A stretch of 64,000 bases of DNA from Prodigiosinella aquatilis (GCA_030388725.1 CP128857.1:4030001-4094000), one strand, 5' to 3'. Positions 18,336 to 26,666 are shown, numbered from the stretch's first letter. Made by a program: numbers and translations. The notes: generated by a model from the letters alone, not told the origin.

Positions 18336-19901
18336 TTAGTGGTAGTAGCCCGGGCCGCGCAGGTTTTCATGCTCAGGTGAGGTCACGGTGTGCTGCTCGC
18401 TCTGACGGGATAACGGCAGCTCCTGGTGCTCACGATGGTGACGCAGCAGGTTGTCGATAAAGCGTCTGTCCGGTGCGTTATAGTGCCAGGCGACGCAACT
18501 GGCTTTTTCCAGCCGCTCTTTTCCGTATTTTTTCTGCAGCGCGATCAGACCGAGTACCGCGCGGTAGGCCAGCTCCGGATGAGCCTTTGCTTTCAGCATG
18601 GCGTCAACCACCCTGCCGGTGAACGGGCCGATGCTGCATCCCATCTCGAGCAGTCGTTCCGGTGTCCAGGTTCCGTGCCCCCGGTGTTGAGCCGGCATAT
18701 GCAGCGGATTGGTAGTGTGCTTATACTCATGCGAACTGCGCGGATGCTGCGCCACGCACTGCCCCTTGTGCCAGAGCTGAACCACCGTCTGACCTGCTTT
18801 CAGCGACAGGCGCTGACCGACCAGTTCGTGCGGAACCGAGTACCAGTGGCGGGCATATTCAACGTGGTAGTCAGGGCCGACCTTCACCGCTTTGTACTCC
18901 GTGTATTCATACGTCGCCAGAGGCAGCGGTGAGAGTGCCGGCGCATCCAGTATGCGGAAGCGCTCTGCGCGGGTCTGGTTGCCGTACCCTTTCATTGGCC
19001 GGTTATTCATGTCCGTCAGCAACTCCCGCAGGCGGGTATTCAGCGCCCTGAGCGTGTAGAAGGTTTCATTGCGGATGCGGGCAAGCAGCCATCTTTCGAC
19101 GATGAGGACGCCGTTTTCTGCTTTCGGTTTGTCTTTCGGCTTATAGGGGCGGGTCGGGATAATAACGGTGCCGTAGTGCTCTGCCAGCGCCTGATAGCTG
19201 TCATTGATGACAGGCTCATAGCGATCGGCCTTTTTCACCGCGCTTTTGAGGTTATCGGGGATAAGCAGCTTCGGCACGCCGCCCAGGAAGGTCAGGCAGC
19301 GGCTGTTGGCGTTCAGCCAGGACATCATGTCCTGGCCTTCACACGCCTCAACGTAGGTGTAGTTGGATGCCCCCATCACGGCCACGAAGATGGCCACCCG
19401 GCGTATTTCTCCGGTATCCGGGTTGATGACGGGGAGCGTCGGGCCACAGAAGTCGATAAAGAGTTTTTCGCCGGCGCGGTGCTCCTGGCGCATAGAGAGG
19501 CGGCGCGTTTTTTTCCACTCCCGGTAGCAACGGCAGAAGTGGGAGTACCCCATCGCCAGCTCACCGGCCTGAGCCTTGTACTCCATCCACAGCAGCTGTC
19601 GCGTTACGCCAGGCTTTCTCATCTCAGTATCGAAGTGAAGCAGGTCAGGCATCACCAGTTCTGATGCAGAGGCACTTTTGGCCGGGAAGATGCGCTTTTC
19701 AAGGGCATCATGGGATATTGCTTCAGGGAGGGGCCATGGGAGAGACGTGGCTTTAAAGCGGGAGAGCACCTCAAAAACTGTTGATGCACTGATTTTCAGT
19801 GTCAGTGCGATGCAACGGTTGGTCAGCTTCTGGTCGAACTTAAGCTGAAGGATCTTAAAACAGGTTTCCATGGAACTCCTGGCTTTTCTCTTTTTGGACA
19901 T
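18336..19901 (-). CDS. istA: IS21-family transposase IstA
   Basis: A 521-residue DDE transposase: N-terminal HTH (NRCIALTLKISASTVFEVLS), integrase core with FIDFCGPTLPV, and a C-terminal beta domain (DYHVEYARHWYSVPHELVGQ) typical of IstA. The start at 19901 (MSKKRKARSS) has GGAG six bases upstream; the longer frame to 20045 runs into the terminal repeats. Confidence 0.92.
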   Translation of the reverse strand: MSKKRKARSSMETCFKILQLKFDQKLTNRCIALTLKISASTVFEVLSRFKATSLPWPLPEAISHDALEKRIFPAKSASASELVMPDLLHFDTEMRKPGVTRQLLWMEYKAQAGELAMGYSHFCRCYREWKKTRRLSMRQEHRAGEKLFIDFCGPTLPVINPDTGEIRRVAIFVAVMGASNYTYVEACEGQDMMSWLNANSRCLTFLGGVPKLLIPDNLKSAVKKADRYEPVINDSYQALAEHYGTVIIPTRPYKPKDKPKAENGVLIVERWLLARIRNETFYTLRALNTRLRELLTDMNNRPMKGYGNQTRAERFRILDAPALSPLPLATYEYTEYKAVKVGPDYHVEYARHWYSVPHELVGQRLSLKAGQTVVQLWHKGQCVAQHPRSSHEYKHTTNPLHMPAQHRGHGTWTPERLLEMGCSIGPFTGRVVDAMLKAKAHPELAYRAVLGLIALQKKYGKERLEKASCVAWHYNAPDRRFIDNLLRHHREHQELPLSRQSEQHTVTSPEHENLRGPGYYH

Positions 19902-19975
19902 CGATATCTCCATTGGCTTAAAACAGCAATGGAGACTGTGATGGAAAGAGTTAATTCCCGGAGTGAGCGACAGGA

Positions 19976-20095
19976 TGCCAATCAGTGATCGGATGCGTGC
20001 CAAATCGTGATCGATTGTGATGCCAAACCGCGATCGGAGATGCATGCCAAATCATGATCGATTCGAATGCCAAACAGTGATCGATTCAGATGCCA
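19976..20095. repeat. Tandem terminal repeats of the IS21 element
   Basis: Five spaced copies of a motif like ATGCCAAA(N)GTGATCG occur in about 120 bp (for example near 20006, 20044 and 20068). Related copies lie at the other end near 17474-17515. Such repeats are the multiple transposase-binding sites of IS21 elements. Confidence 0.8.
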
Positions 20096-20127
20096 TTTTG
20101 CACTCTAAACAATACGAGGTATTACCC

Positions 20128-20280
20128 ATGAAAGATGAAGATACTAAAACTCTCAATCTCAATATTTCCGATGAGTTAACGGCAGAGCTTCAAGACTTTT
20201 TAGCCAATGATGCGACAACCGCTGCAGGTTGCGCGTTTAACGCACATGACTCCAACAACCAGCTGATTACTTACGATTAA
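20128..20280 (+). CDS. Putative RiPP precursor peptide of the YcaO/TfuA cluster
   Basis: A 50-residue peptide. Residues 1-34 form an acidic leader with an amphipathic stretch (TLNLNISDELTAELQDFL); residues 35-50, CAFNAHDSNNQLITYD, are the likely core. The sole Cys follows AAG, a plausible protease site. GAGG stands nine bases before the ATG, so translation from 20128 is likely; an upstream in-frame ATG at 20017 lies inside the IS21 end. Placement just before ycaO, small size, a leader/core-like split and a Cys/Asn/His/Asp-rich tail support the precursor role. I recognise no named family. The cleavage point and modified residues are inferred. Confidence 0.72.
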   Translation: MKDEDTKTLNLNISDELTAELQDFLANDATTAAGCAFNAHDSNNQLITYD

Positions 20281-20385
20281 GATCTGATGGTTTAACTCCA
20301 GGGTCGAATGGTGCAATGATCAGAACTAAACACTGATTCACTATTTGACCCTCTTACAAGAATTGGATAAATCAGGGAGGGTAGA

Positions 20386-21627
20386 ATGTTTAGACTGAGT
20401 TCTAGTTTTCGTACACGAACAGCAGAAGATTCCTTAAAACTCGCGAAGTCAATTGCTCTCGATATGGGCGTTACGAGAGTAACCAACGTCACCTGGTTAG
20501 ATAAAATAGGCATCCCTGTATTTGCGGGCATTAGACCCTATGCCTCAAAGGGATCTCTTAATGTTCATGCAGGCAAAGGGATAAAACCCAACGAAGCAAA
20601 GATCGGAGCCTATATGGAGTCGATTGAGTTTTCACTGGTAGATGATATTCATCATGCAGATAAAATTCACTTAATGAAATCAGCGGATATCCTTGCCTCT
20701 TATAACAACCTGTATTCTTTAAGTTCCTTTGGGATACGTTTAGGTGAGAAGATATCCTCCGACGATGATATTTATTGTGTTAAAGGTCATGATATCATCA
20801 ATAATATTGAGGTCATGATCCCAGCGGAATTAGTTTTCCATCCTTTTCAGCATCCGCAAAAAAAATATATTTACGGTGGCACCACAACTAACGGTTTATG
20901 TTCAGGTAATACATCACTGGAAGCGATAATTCATGGGATATGTGAGGTCTTAGAAAGAGATGTACAATCTTTTAATCATATTCAGGATAAGTCACTCAAA
21001 GTTGATATTTCTACAGAACCAGAGAGTATACGTGTACTAAGGCATAAAATCGAAGAAGCGGGTTTGATTCTTGTGCTTCGAAAAACTATCAACCAATTTA
21101 ATTTACCATTTTTCTCTGCCTATGTATTGGAAAAAACAAACAGCGCTTATATCTCGATAGCGGATGGTTTTGGATTACACCCCGTTGCAGAAATTGCGGC
21201 TATCCGAGCCGTTACTGAAGCTGTACAGAGCAGATTGTCACATATCCACGGAGGACGTGATGACATTATCGATAGAGTTAAGCATTTCAAAGATAAAGAA
21301 GCTGGTTTAGAAGAGCAAGTTATGGGAGGGTTAAGAGAAAGAGTGACGCAGGGAAATAAATATGTAAATTTCATTTCTGAAGATGAAAGCGTTATTGATT
21401 TTCATAATATTGAACAGCTTTATGAATACCTCAAAGCAAAGTTAATTACTAACAATCTAAATGGTTGCATTCATGTTGAACTTAGTCCAAAAAATTTCCC
21501 ATTCAGTGTGCAAAGGGTGATAATCCCCAACGCAGAATATGTGGAGCCCGGTATGAAGCGTATAGGATATCGTTTTGCAGAGGCTTTTAAAAAAAATAAA
21601 AATCCCCTCTCTGCTAAAGGAATGTAA
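20386..21627 (+). CDS. YcaO-domain ATP-dependent cyclodehydratase/thioamidase
   Basis: A 413-residue YcaO protein. YcaO enzymes phosphorylate a peptide backbone amide with ATP and let a nucleophile attack, giving azolines or, with TfuA, thioamides. Nucleotide and Mg ligand motifs are visible: GKG at 63-65 with Glu78 and Glu81, and SLEAIIHGICEVLERD (Glu179, His183, Glu187, Glu190, Arg191). It lacks the C-terminal PxPxP tail of many azoline-forming YcaOs, and no dehydrogenase or E1-like docking partner of the azoline type is nearby. A stop at 21627, one base before the tfuA start, shows tight coupling. The 105-bp gap to the precursor gene holds no terminator I can see. Confidence 0.92.
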   Translation: MFRLSSSFRTRTAEDSLKLAKSIALDMGVTRVTNVTWLDKIGIPVFAGIRPYASKGSLNVHAGKGIKPNEAKIGAYMESIEFSLVDDIHHADKIHLMKSADILASYNNLYSLSSFGIRLGEKISSDDDIYCVKGHDIINNIEVMIPAELVFHPFQHPQKKYIYGGTTTNGLCSGNTSLEAIIHGICEVLERDVQSFNHIQDKSLKVDISTEPESIRVLRHKIEEAGLILVLRKTINQFNLPFFSAYVLEKTNSAYISIADGFGLHPVAEIAAIRAVTEAVQSRLSHIHGGRDDIIDRVKHFKDKEAGLEEQVMGGLRERVTQGNKYVNFISEDESVIDFHNIEQLYEYLKAKLITNNLNGCIHVELSPKNFPFSVQRVIIPNAEYVEPGMKRIGYRFAEAFKKNKNPLSAKGM

Positions 21628-21628
21628 A

Positions 21629-22285
21629 ATGATTAAAAAAAACGAGATTTCATACCTGTTCATTGGCCCATCCTCCTACGCAATACAATTGGACATCCCT
21701 TCTAATATGAAAGTTATGCCCCCTGCGAAGAGAGGAGACATAGAAAACTTGATGGTAGAGTATCCACCTGGAACCGTTGTACTTGTTGACGGAACTTACC
21801 ATAGTTACCCAGCGGTTTCACATGCTGAAATCAGAACTGCCATCGAAGCCGGATGGACATTCTGGGGTTTAAGTTCGATGGGAGCTATTCGTGCTGTCGA
21901 GTTAGCGCCTGTCGGGATGAAAGGGTATGGTGAAGTGTATCGTATGTTCTCCGGTAATGATGATCTTCCTGATGATTATGTTGCACTCATCCATGGTAAT
22001 GAAGCACCTTACATACCAATTAGTGAACCATTAGTTCATATAGATTTCTTTCTTAAAGATTTAGTGAAAGAGAAAATCATTACCCATGAGGTCTATGTTG
22101 AGTTACTTCAATACCTTTTTAATATGTGGTTTGGATATAGAACTCTTAAGACAGTTAAGAAAATTCTAATTGATCATGTTGCGGAAGCAGATCTGTCTAC
22201 GTTAAATGGAAAAGTTAATAACTTCCAACACTACAGAGTGAAAAACTTAGATGTATTAAGCTTTTTATCAAAGTGTGAAAATTAA
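21629..22285 (+). CDS. TfuA-like protein, partner of YcaO
   Basis: A 218-residue TfuA protein, named after the trifolitoxin locus. The domain covers residues 8-110: FIGPSS, PPAKRGDIENL, VVLVDGTYHS and the signature GLSSMGAIRAVELAPVGMKG. In methanogens and thioamide RiPP pathways TfuA works with YcaO and is thought to help deliver sulfur. The start at 21629 has AAAGGA upstream; the longer frame from 21575 lies inside ycaO. The remainder (about 115-218) is helical-looking without recognised motifs. Confidence 0.9.
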   Translation: MIKKNEISYLFIGPSSYAIQLDIPSNMKVMPPAKRGDIENLMVEYPPGTVVLVDGTYHSYPAVSHAEIRTAIEAGWTFWGLSSMGAIRAVELAPVGMKGYGEVYRMFSGNDDLPDDYVALIHGNEAPYIPISEPLVHIDFFLKDLVKEKIITHEVYVELLQYLFNMWFGYRTLKTVKKILIDHVAEADLSTLNGKVNNFQHYRVKNLDVLSFLSKCEN

Positions 22286-22299
22286 TAATAAGGGGTGGT

Positions 22300-23073
22300 A
22301 TGGAGAATCAACACGAGAAAATAAGCATTATAGATGAGCTTAAAGGGATACCCATGGTTGACAAGCAATTCAGCTGTCAATTACTTGTTTCTCTGACTGC
22401 TCATCACAGGTCAAATATTTCAAAAAACAAACTCACACCCAATCAATGTATATATCCTGACATTGCTTATAAAATTTACGCTGAGAATACAAACCTTAAC
22501 ACTGAGGTGCCTGAGAGCAGCGAGCTTAGTAATGAACATCAAGAAAAGCTGTTTAAAGCAATTGAAACTATCAAGGCTGTTATGCCTCAATGGGAAATTT
22601 ACTTTTCATTGCCTGTTAGCTACAGGTCCTTGAGTGCCCCACCAGAGACCGTCAGTTTGACAAATCACTGTATCCCCCAAACAATTTATTTAGGGGTAAA
22701 AGCTTTTAAAAGCAGTGAATGGCTTGAAGAAGTTATAATCCACGAATTAGCCCATATTTGGCTCGGTATGATTTGTGAATTACATCATTTCCATGAGGTT
22801 TCAAGCGATGAAAGATTCATTCTTCCGTCAGGAACCAAGAATAAAGATGCAAGAGGCGTTATTTTTGCGGGGCACTTTGCAGCTGCAGTTTTAATTTATT
22901 TTCAAGAAAAAGAAAAACTGCAGTTAAGAACCCAGAATAGCAAAGATAGAATCTCCTATCTTAAAAATTATCTCACGGGATGTATTAAGTTATTAACACA
23001 AGATATTTGTTTGGATAAAACTGGGACAGACCTGGTTAATCGACTTAAAAATTACGAGGCAACACATGGCTGA
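22300..23073 (+). CDS. HExxH metalloprotease-like protein
   Basis: A 257-residue protein with no signal peptide or membrane segment. HELAH at residues 148-152, in a hydrophobic strand (VIIHELAHIWLGM), is a zincin-type zinc site. The rest is not a family I can name; a SprT-like fold is possible. A Shine-Dalgarno (AGGGGTGG) precedes the ATG, and its end overlaps the next gene by 8 bp. In this operon it could remove the leader from the modified precursor or process the carrier protein; neither is shown by the sequence. Confidence 0.7.
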   Translation: MENQHEKISIIDELKGIPMVDKQFSCQLLVSLTAHHRSNISKNKLTPNQCIYPDIAYKIYAENTNLNTEVPESSELSNEHQEKLFKAIETIKAVMPQWEIYFSLPVSYRSLSAPPETVSLTNHCIPQTIYLGVKAFKSSEWLEEVIIHELAHIWLGMICELHHFHEVSSDERFILPSGTKNKDARGVIFAGHFAAAVLIYFQEKEKLQLRTQNSKDRISYLKNYLTGCIKLLTQDICLDKTGTDLVNRLKNYEATHG

Positions 23074-23329
23074 AATCATGATCCCTAATCAGTTTAAACA
23101 ATATTCAACTTCCAGTTCCATTTTCACTACAAAAGCGAACACTGTTAGTAATGCTTTGACTGACCTAACTACTACCCACCCTATGTTGAAAACATATATT
23201 TTTGATTCAGACCACAACGTCAAGGGATTTATAAATATTTTTGTGGATGATGAAATGGTGGAAGATTTAGCTACACCTATTGCTTCAGCTACAAGGATTC
23301 AAATTATTTTAGCAGTGGCCGGGGGTTGA
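23066..23329 (+). CDS. MoaD/ThiS-like sulfur-carrier protein
   Basis: An 87-residue beta-grasp protein ending AVAGG. The terminal Gly-Gly is the site that an E1-like enzyme adenylates and converts to a thiocarboxylate. The pattern FINIFVDDEMVEDLATPI, then IILAVAGG, matches MoaD/CysO-type carriers. GAGG lies eight bases before the ATG. The next gene encodes the E1-like partner. It likely hands sulfur to YcaO/TfuA and is not a molybdopterin or thiamin gene by context. Confidence 0.85.
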   Translation: MAEIMIPNQFKQYSTSSSIFTTKANTVSNALTDLTTTHPMLKTYIFDSDHNVKGFINIFVDDEMVEDLATPIASATRIQIILAVAGG

Positions 23330-23330
23330 A

Positions 23331-24455
23331 ATGCTTAATTTATCTAAAGGTGAAAATGAAATTTATGCACGCCATTTTTCATTGCCAGGTTTTACGCAAG
23401 ATAAACAATTGTTGTTAAAGCAGGCCAAAGTATTAGTCATCGGGGCGGGTGGGCTCGGAAGTCCTTGCATGCTGTATTTAGCCGGGGCGGGTGTTGGGAA
23501 AATTGGTATTGTTGATGGAGATCAAGTCACTGTGAGCAACCTTCCTAGGCAAGTTCTCTATGACTTCAAATCCGTAGGTTTCGAAAAATCACAGCAAGCC
23601 AAAGAAAGAATCAGTCGTTTGAACCCCTATATTGAAATCGATATTTTCAATAAATTTCTCAGCACAGAGAACATTGAAGAAATTTTTTCGCAATACGAGA
23701 TAATTGTTGATTGTACAGATAATTTTGATGCCAAATATCTCATTGACGAAACCTGTGAGAAAATGAAAAAGTCTTTGGTGTATTCCTCAATATTTCAGTT
23801 TGAAGGGCAGGTCTCTGTTTTTCACTATAGCGAAGACAAAGAAAACCATATTGGATATCGTGATTTATTCCCAGAACCACCTAGCAAAGAGTTCCGAGAA
23901 AGCTGCAATGATGCTGGCGTAATTGGAACTCTCCCAGGCGTGCTTGGTACTTTACAAGCAAATGAAGTCATAAAAATGATTACTGGTATTGGAGATGTGC
24001 TTAGCGGAAAAGTTCTCATATTTGATGCTCTTTCCTGCAGGTCCTCCCTTTTGAAACTCAAAAAAAGAGTTCGGCAAAGATCCACCTCGTATCCACAAAG
24101 TGATATTACTTCAGTGGGAATAACAACCGAGGTAAGTGCGGCTGATTTAAAGCAATGGTATACCGAGGGGCGAGATTTTGTTTTGCTCGATGTAAGAGAA
24201 TCAGAAGAACGAGATATCATTTCCTTGGGTGGACAGCATATCCCTTTGCCACGCTTATCTGCAAGTGTACATATCCTTGATCGTAGTTTACCTCTTGTTA
24301 TTTATTGTAAATCTGGCATACGAAGCCGGCGGGCTGTTATGTTTTTATTAGAGGAAGGGTTTACGAATGCGGTCAGTCTTAAGGGCGGGGTCATAAGTAT
24401 AAGCGCCGCGGACCTGTCTGCACTCCAAGGGTTTAATATGAGTAGCATAAGGTAA
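23331..24455 (+). CDS. E1-like adenylyl/sulfurtransferase with C-terminal rhodanese domain
   Basis: A 374-residue fusion like MoeB-rhodanese (MoeZ/Uba4 type). Residues 1-240 form the ThiF/E1 domain: YARHFSLPGF, the nucleotide motif GAGGLG (38-43) and Cys192 in SCNDAGVIGTLPGVLGT. Residues about 265-374 form a rhodanese domain with VLLDVRESEERD and the active-site loop CKSGIRS (Cys326). It can adenylate the carrier's C-terminal glycine and then transfer persulfide sulfur to it. The usual zinc CxxC pairs of MoeB are not evident. It starts one base after the carrier stop. Confidence 0.9.
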   Translation: MLNLSKGENEIYARHFSLPGFTQDKQLLLKQAKVLVIGAGGLGSPCMLYLAGAGVGKIGIVDGDQVTVSNLPRQVLYDFKSVGFEKSQQAKERISRLNPYIEIDIFNKFLSTENIEEIFSQYEIIVDCTDNFDAKYLIDETCEKMKKSLVYSSIFQFEGQVSVFHYSEDKENHIGYRDLFPEPPSKEFRESCNDAGVIGTLPGVLGTLQANEVIKMITGIGDVLSGKVLIFDALSCRSSLLKLKKRVRQRSTSYPQSDITSVGITTEVSAADLKQWYTEGRDFVLLDVRESEERDIISLGGQHIPLPRLSASVHILDRSLPLVIYCKSGIRSRRAVMFLLEEGFTNAVSLKGGVISISAADLSALQGFNMSSIR

Positions 24456-24460
24456 TAATT

Positions 24461-25741
24461 TTGAAACCAAAACTTGGGTGGTCATTTTTTTTCTTTCAGT
24501 GCGGCGCGACATCTGGTTTATTAACCGGCCACATAATGAGAATTGCTGTTGCTTGGTGGTGTCTGGAAGAGACTAAGTCGGCAACGGCTTTTGCGTTGGT
24601 TATATCATTATCTGTTGGCTTTGAAATATATTTATCGCCTCTCCTAAGTTCATTCGGTGATCACTACCCAAGATTGAAGCTAATATGCTCAAGCCAATGG
24701 GTTATATCATTAATAATTTTTTTGATTATAATTGTAAATGTGTTAGATCATTTCAATATCTACATTATAACTACACTTCTTATTTTAATCAGTGTTTTGG
24801 TCTGTTTCCGTGAACCAACTATAATTGGAACGATACCTGATCTAGTTCATAAAGAGTGTGTCTCAGATGCAATTTCCCGTCGCTCGCAAATAAATTCAAT
24901 CTATATTTTCCTTGGCCCACTTATCGCGGCTTTTATGACGTCATATTTGGGTATAAAAACCACCCTGCTCTCAGCATTATTTTTTTCGGTATTATCATCC
25001 CTGTTTTACTTGGCAGTTGTTTCTTTGGAAAAGGATAATCCGGTTAACTTACCCCGGCCAAACGGTGAAAAGTTAGAATGGTTTAAGAAAACTAAAAGCG
25101 GGTTTGTCGCCATCATTAATGTTAAGTCTGAGCTTTACATTGCCATTTTTGCGGCAATTGTGAATTTTAACATGTATCCGTTTTTTTCAATCATCATTCC
25201 TTACTGGATAAATCAAGTCTTAAAACTGCCAGCCAGTTACCTTGGATTATTTGAAGGTGCCTTCGGATTAGGCCTTATTGCAGGGAGTAGTTATTTTGTA
25301 AAACTACTCAATGAACTTTTTGGTCGTTTTTATACTATTCTTACCGGTTTTATGCTGCTTGGATTTTCTATTATTTCAATAGTTAGCGTAAATTATTCTT
25401 ATGCAGTGCTGTGTTTTGCTTTCGTGTGCGGTGTATCTTTTATGCTTATCAATATAAACCTCAATACATTGCGTATTTCTGCCACGCCACCTACATTTAG
25501 GGTAAGAATGAGCGCTATCGCTTCTTTTCTCTCCCGAATTTTTAATCCAATAGGGGTATTTCTTGCAGGTTTGACCGTTACTCACTTCGGTGTACAACTT
25601 GTCGTCATTATCTCAGGAGGATTAATTGTCATGATCGTTCCTTTCTTGATTTTCTCTCAAAACGTCAGGAATGCACTTTTATTATCACATAAAGATATGG
25701 ATGGTTATTATGAAAGAAAGTATCCAGCTGCATTTAAATAA
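24461..25741 (+). CDS. MFS transporter, probable exporter of the modified peptide
   Basis: A 426-residue protein with about 12 hydrophobic segments (for example VISLIIFLIIIVNVLDHF and FYTILTGFMLLGFSIISIV). It resembles the MFS_3/enterobactin-exporter type of permease (SPLLSSFGDHYPRL in the first loop). The start is TTG at 24461, with AAGG eight bases upstream and only five bases after the E1 stop. As the only transporter in the operon, it most likely exports the product and gives self-protection. Confidence 0.8.
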   Translation: MKPKLGWSFFFFQCGATSGLLTGHIMRIAVAWWCLEETKSATAFALVISLSVGFEIYLSPLLSSFGDHYPRLKLICSSQWVISLIIFLIIIVNVLDHFNIYIITTLLILISVLVCFREPTIIGTIPDLVHKECVSDAISRRSQINSIYIFLGPLIAAFMTSYLGIKTTLLSALFFSVLSSLFYLAVVSLEKDNPVNLPRPNGEKLEWFKKTKSGFVAIINVKSELYIAIFAAIVNFNMYPFFSIIIPYWINQVLKLPASYLGLFEGAFGLGLIAGSSYFVKLLNELFGRFYTILTGFMLLGFSIISIVSVNYSYAVLCFAFVCGVSFMLININLNTLRISATPPTFRVRMSAIASFLSRIFNPIGVFLAGLTVTHFGVQLVVIISGGLIVMIVPFLIFSQNVRNALLLSHKDMDGYYERKYPAAFK

Positions 25742-26666
25742 GAATACCATTTCACCATGGTCTATTGATAAGGTGTTAAGTGAAAGGGCCTTTTCGAATT
25801 TCATCGAGTCCTTCTACCGGCAAGAGGTTTTTTCGGGAAGCGCTATAGGGCATTTTTCTGATTTATTCAACATAAATTCTTTAGTCGAGCTGTTGAATAC
25901 ACGTCGATTATCTTTCCCGCGTTGCCGGTTGATAAGACAGGGCACCCTTATTCCTCCCGCAAGTTACACTGTTCGCAAGGGAGGTTCTCTAGGGGAAGCT
26001 ATTAATACCTTGGATGTTACAAAAGTGTCTCAACTGATTGATGAGGGTACCACTTTAGCCATTGATTTTTGCGAAGACCTTTGGGAAGAAATAAATGATG
26101 TTTGTGGTGATTTTTCGACACTGTTCTCTGAAAAAACAGGGGCAACCCTTTTCTTTAGTTCTGGTAAGGAGGTAGGTTTCACCGCTCACTGGGACAACAG
26201 TGATGTCATTGTATATCAGCTTAGCGGAAAGAAAAGATGGAAAATATATTCGAAGTCCCTTGATATGCCAATAGACGAAAATAAAGACTCTATGCCACCG
26301 CATTCAGATATACCCTTTTTGGACTTAACGCTGGAAGCAAATAATGTTCTTTATATTCCCCGCGGCTATTGGCATGCACCCGAACCCTGTGGTGAACATT
26401 CTTTACACGTATCCTTTGCTTTCAGACGCCGTAATGGAATGGATTATCTCAAATGGTTGATCCCAAAACTTTGTGATGAATTAGTCGTCAGAAAGGATAT
26501 TGACAGGCATGCGGATTTAGCAAATAGCACAGAATACATTAATGGCTTAAAGAGTGCTCTATGTGAACATATTAACGACAGCACGCTTCGCGCTTATATT
26601 GAATCTTGTGATCGTCGGGATTTGAAGAACGCGGTTTTTACTGGGCATGCGCTGCTAAAAGAGTAG
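25710..26666 (+). CDS. JmjC/cupin-type Fe(II)/2-oxoglutarate oxygenase
   Basis: A 318-residue protein of the cupin_4 family, related to ribosomal oxygenase RoxA/YcfD. Iron ligands are His160 and Asp162 (TAHWDNSD) and His222 (PRGYWHAPE); Lys174/175 in QLSGKKRWKIY fits the co-substrate region. Family members hydroxylate Arg, His or Asn. The start at 25710 overlaps the MFS stop by 32 bp, which indicates translational coupling. The putative core has Asn38, His40, Asp41, Asn43 and Asn44 as possible targets. This is the last gene of the operon; 26667-26941 holds no clear gene or terminator. Confidence 0.85.
   Translation: MKESIQLHLNKNTISPWSIDKVLSERAFSNFIESFYRQEVFSGSAIGHFSDLFNINSLVELLNTRRLSFPRCRLIRQGTLIPPASYTVRKGGSLGEAINTLDVTKVSQLIDEGTTLAIDFCEDLWEEINDVCGDFSTLFSEKTGATLFFSSGKEVGFTAHWDNSDVIVYQLSGKKRWKIYSKSLDMPIDENKDSMPPHSDIPFLDLTLEANNVLYIPRGYWHAPEPCGEHSLHVSFAFRRRNGMDYLKWLIPKLCDELVVRKDIDRHADLANSTEYINGLKSALCEHINDSTLRAYIESCDRRDLKNAVFTGHALLKE

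Larger units (their letters stand above)
17457..20102 (-). mobile_element. IS21-family insertion sequence with target duplication
   Basis: A complete 2646-bp element with istA and istB on the minus strand. Its ends carry related terminal sequences (TGC and a TTCGATCAC-like repeat, then TTGGCAT). The six bases CTCTAA occur just outside both ends (17451-17456 and 20103-20108), a clean target duplication. It therefore inserted as a unit, and its ends are set to the base. Confidence 0.88.

Noticed and set aside
18074..19664. Several plus-strand frames of 60-170 codons opposite istA and istB
   Set aside because: They are antisense shadows in GC-richer transposon genes.
20386..21627. Azoline (TOMM/microcin B17-like) cyclodehydratase
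   Set aside because: No dehydrogenase or ocin-ThiF docking protein is present, the PxPxP tail is missing, and TfuA is adjacent. The E1 here has a rhodanese fusion and a GG-tailed partner instead.
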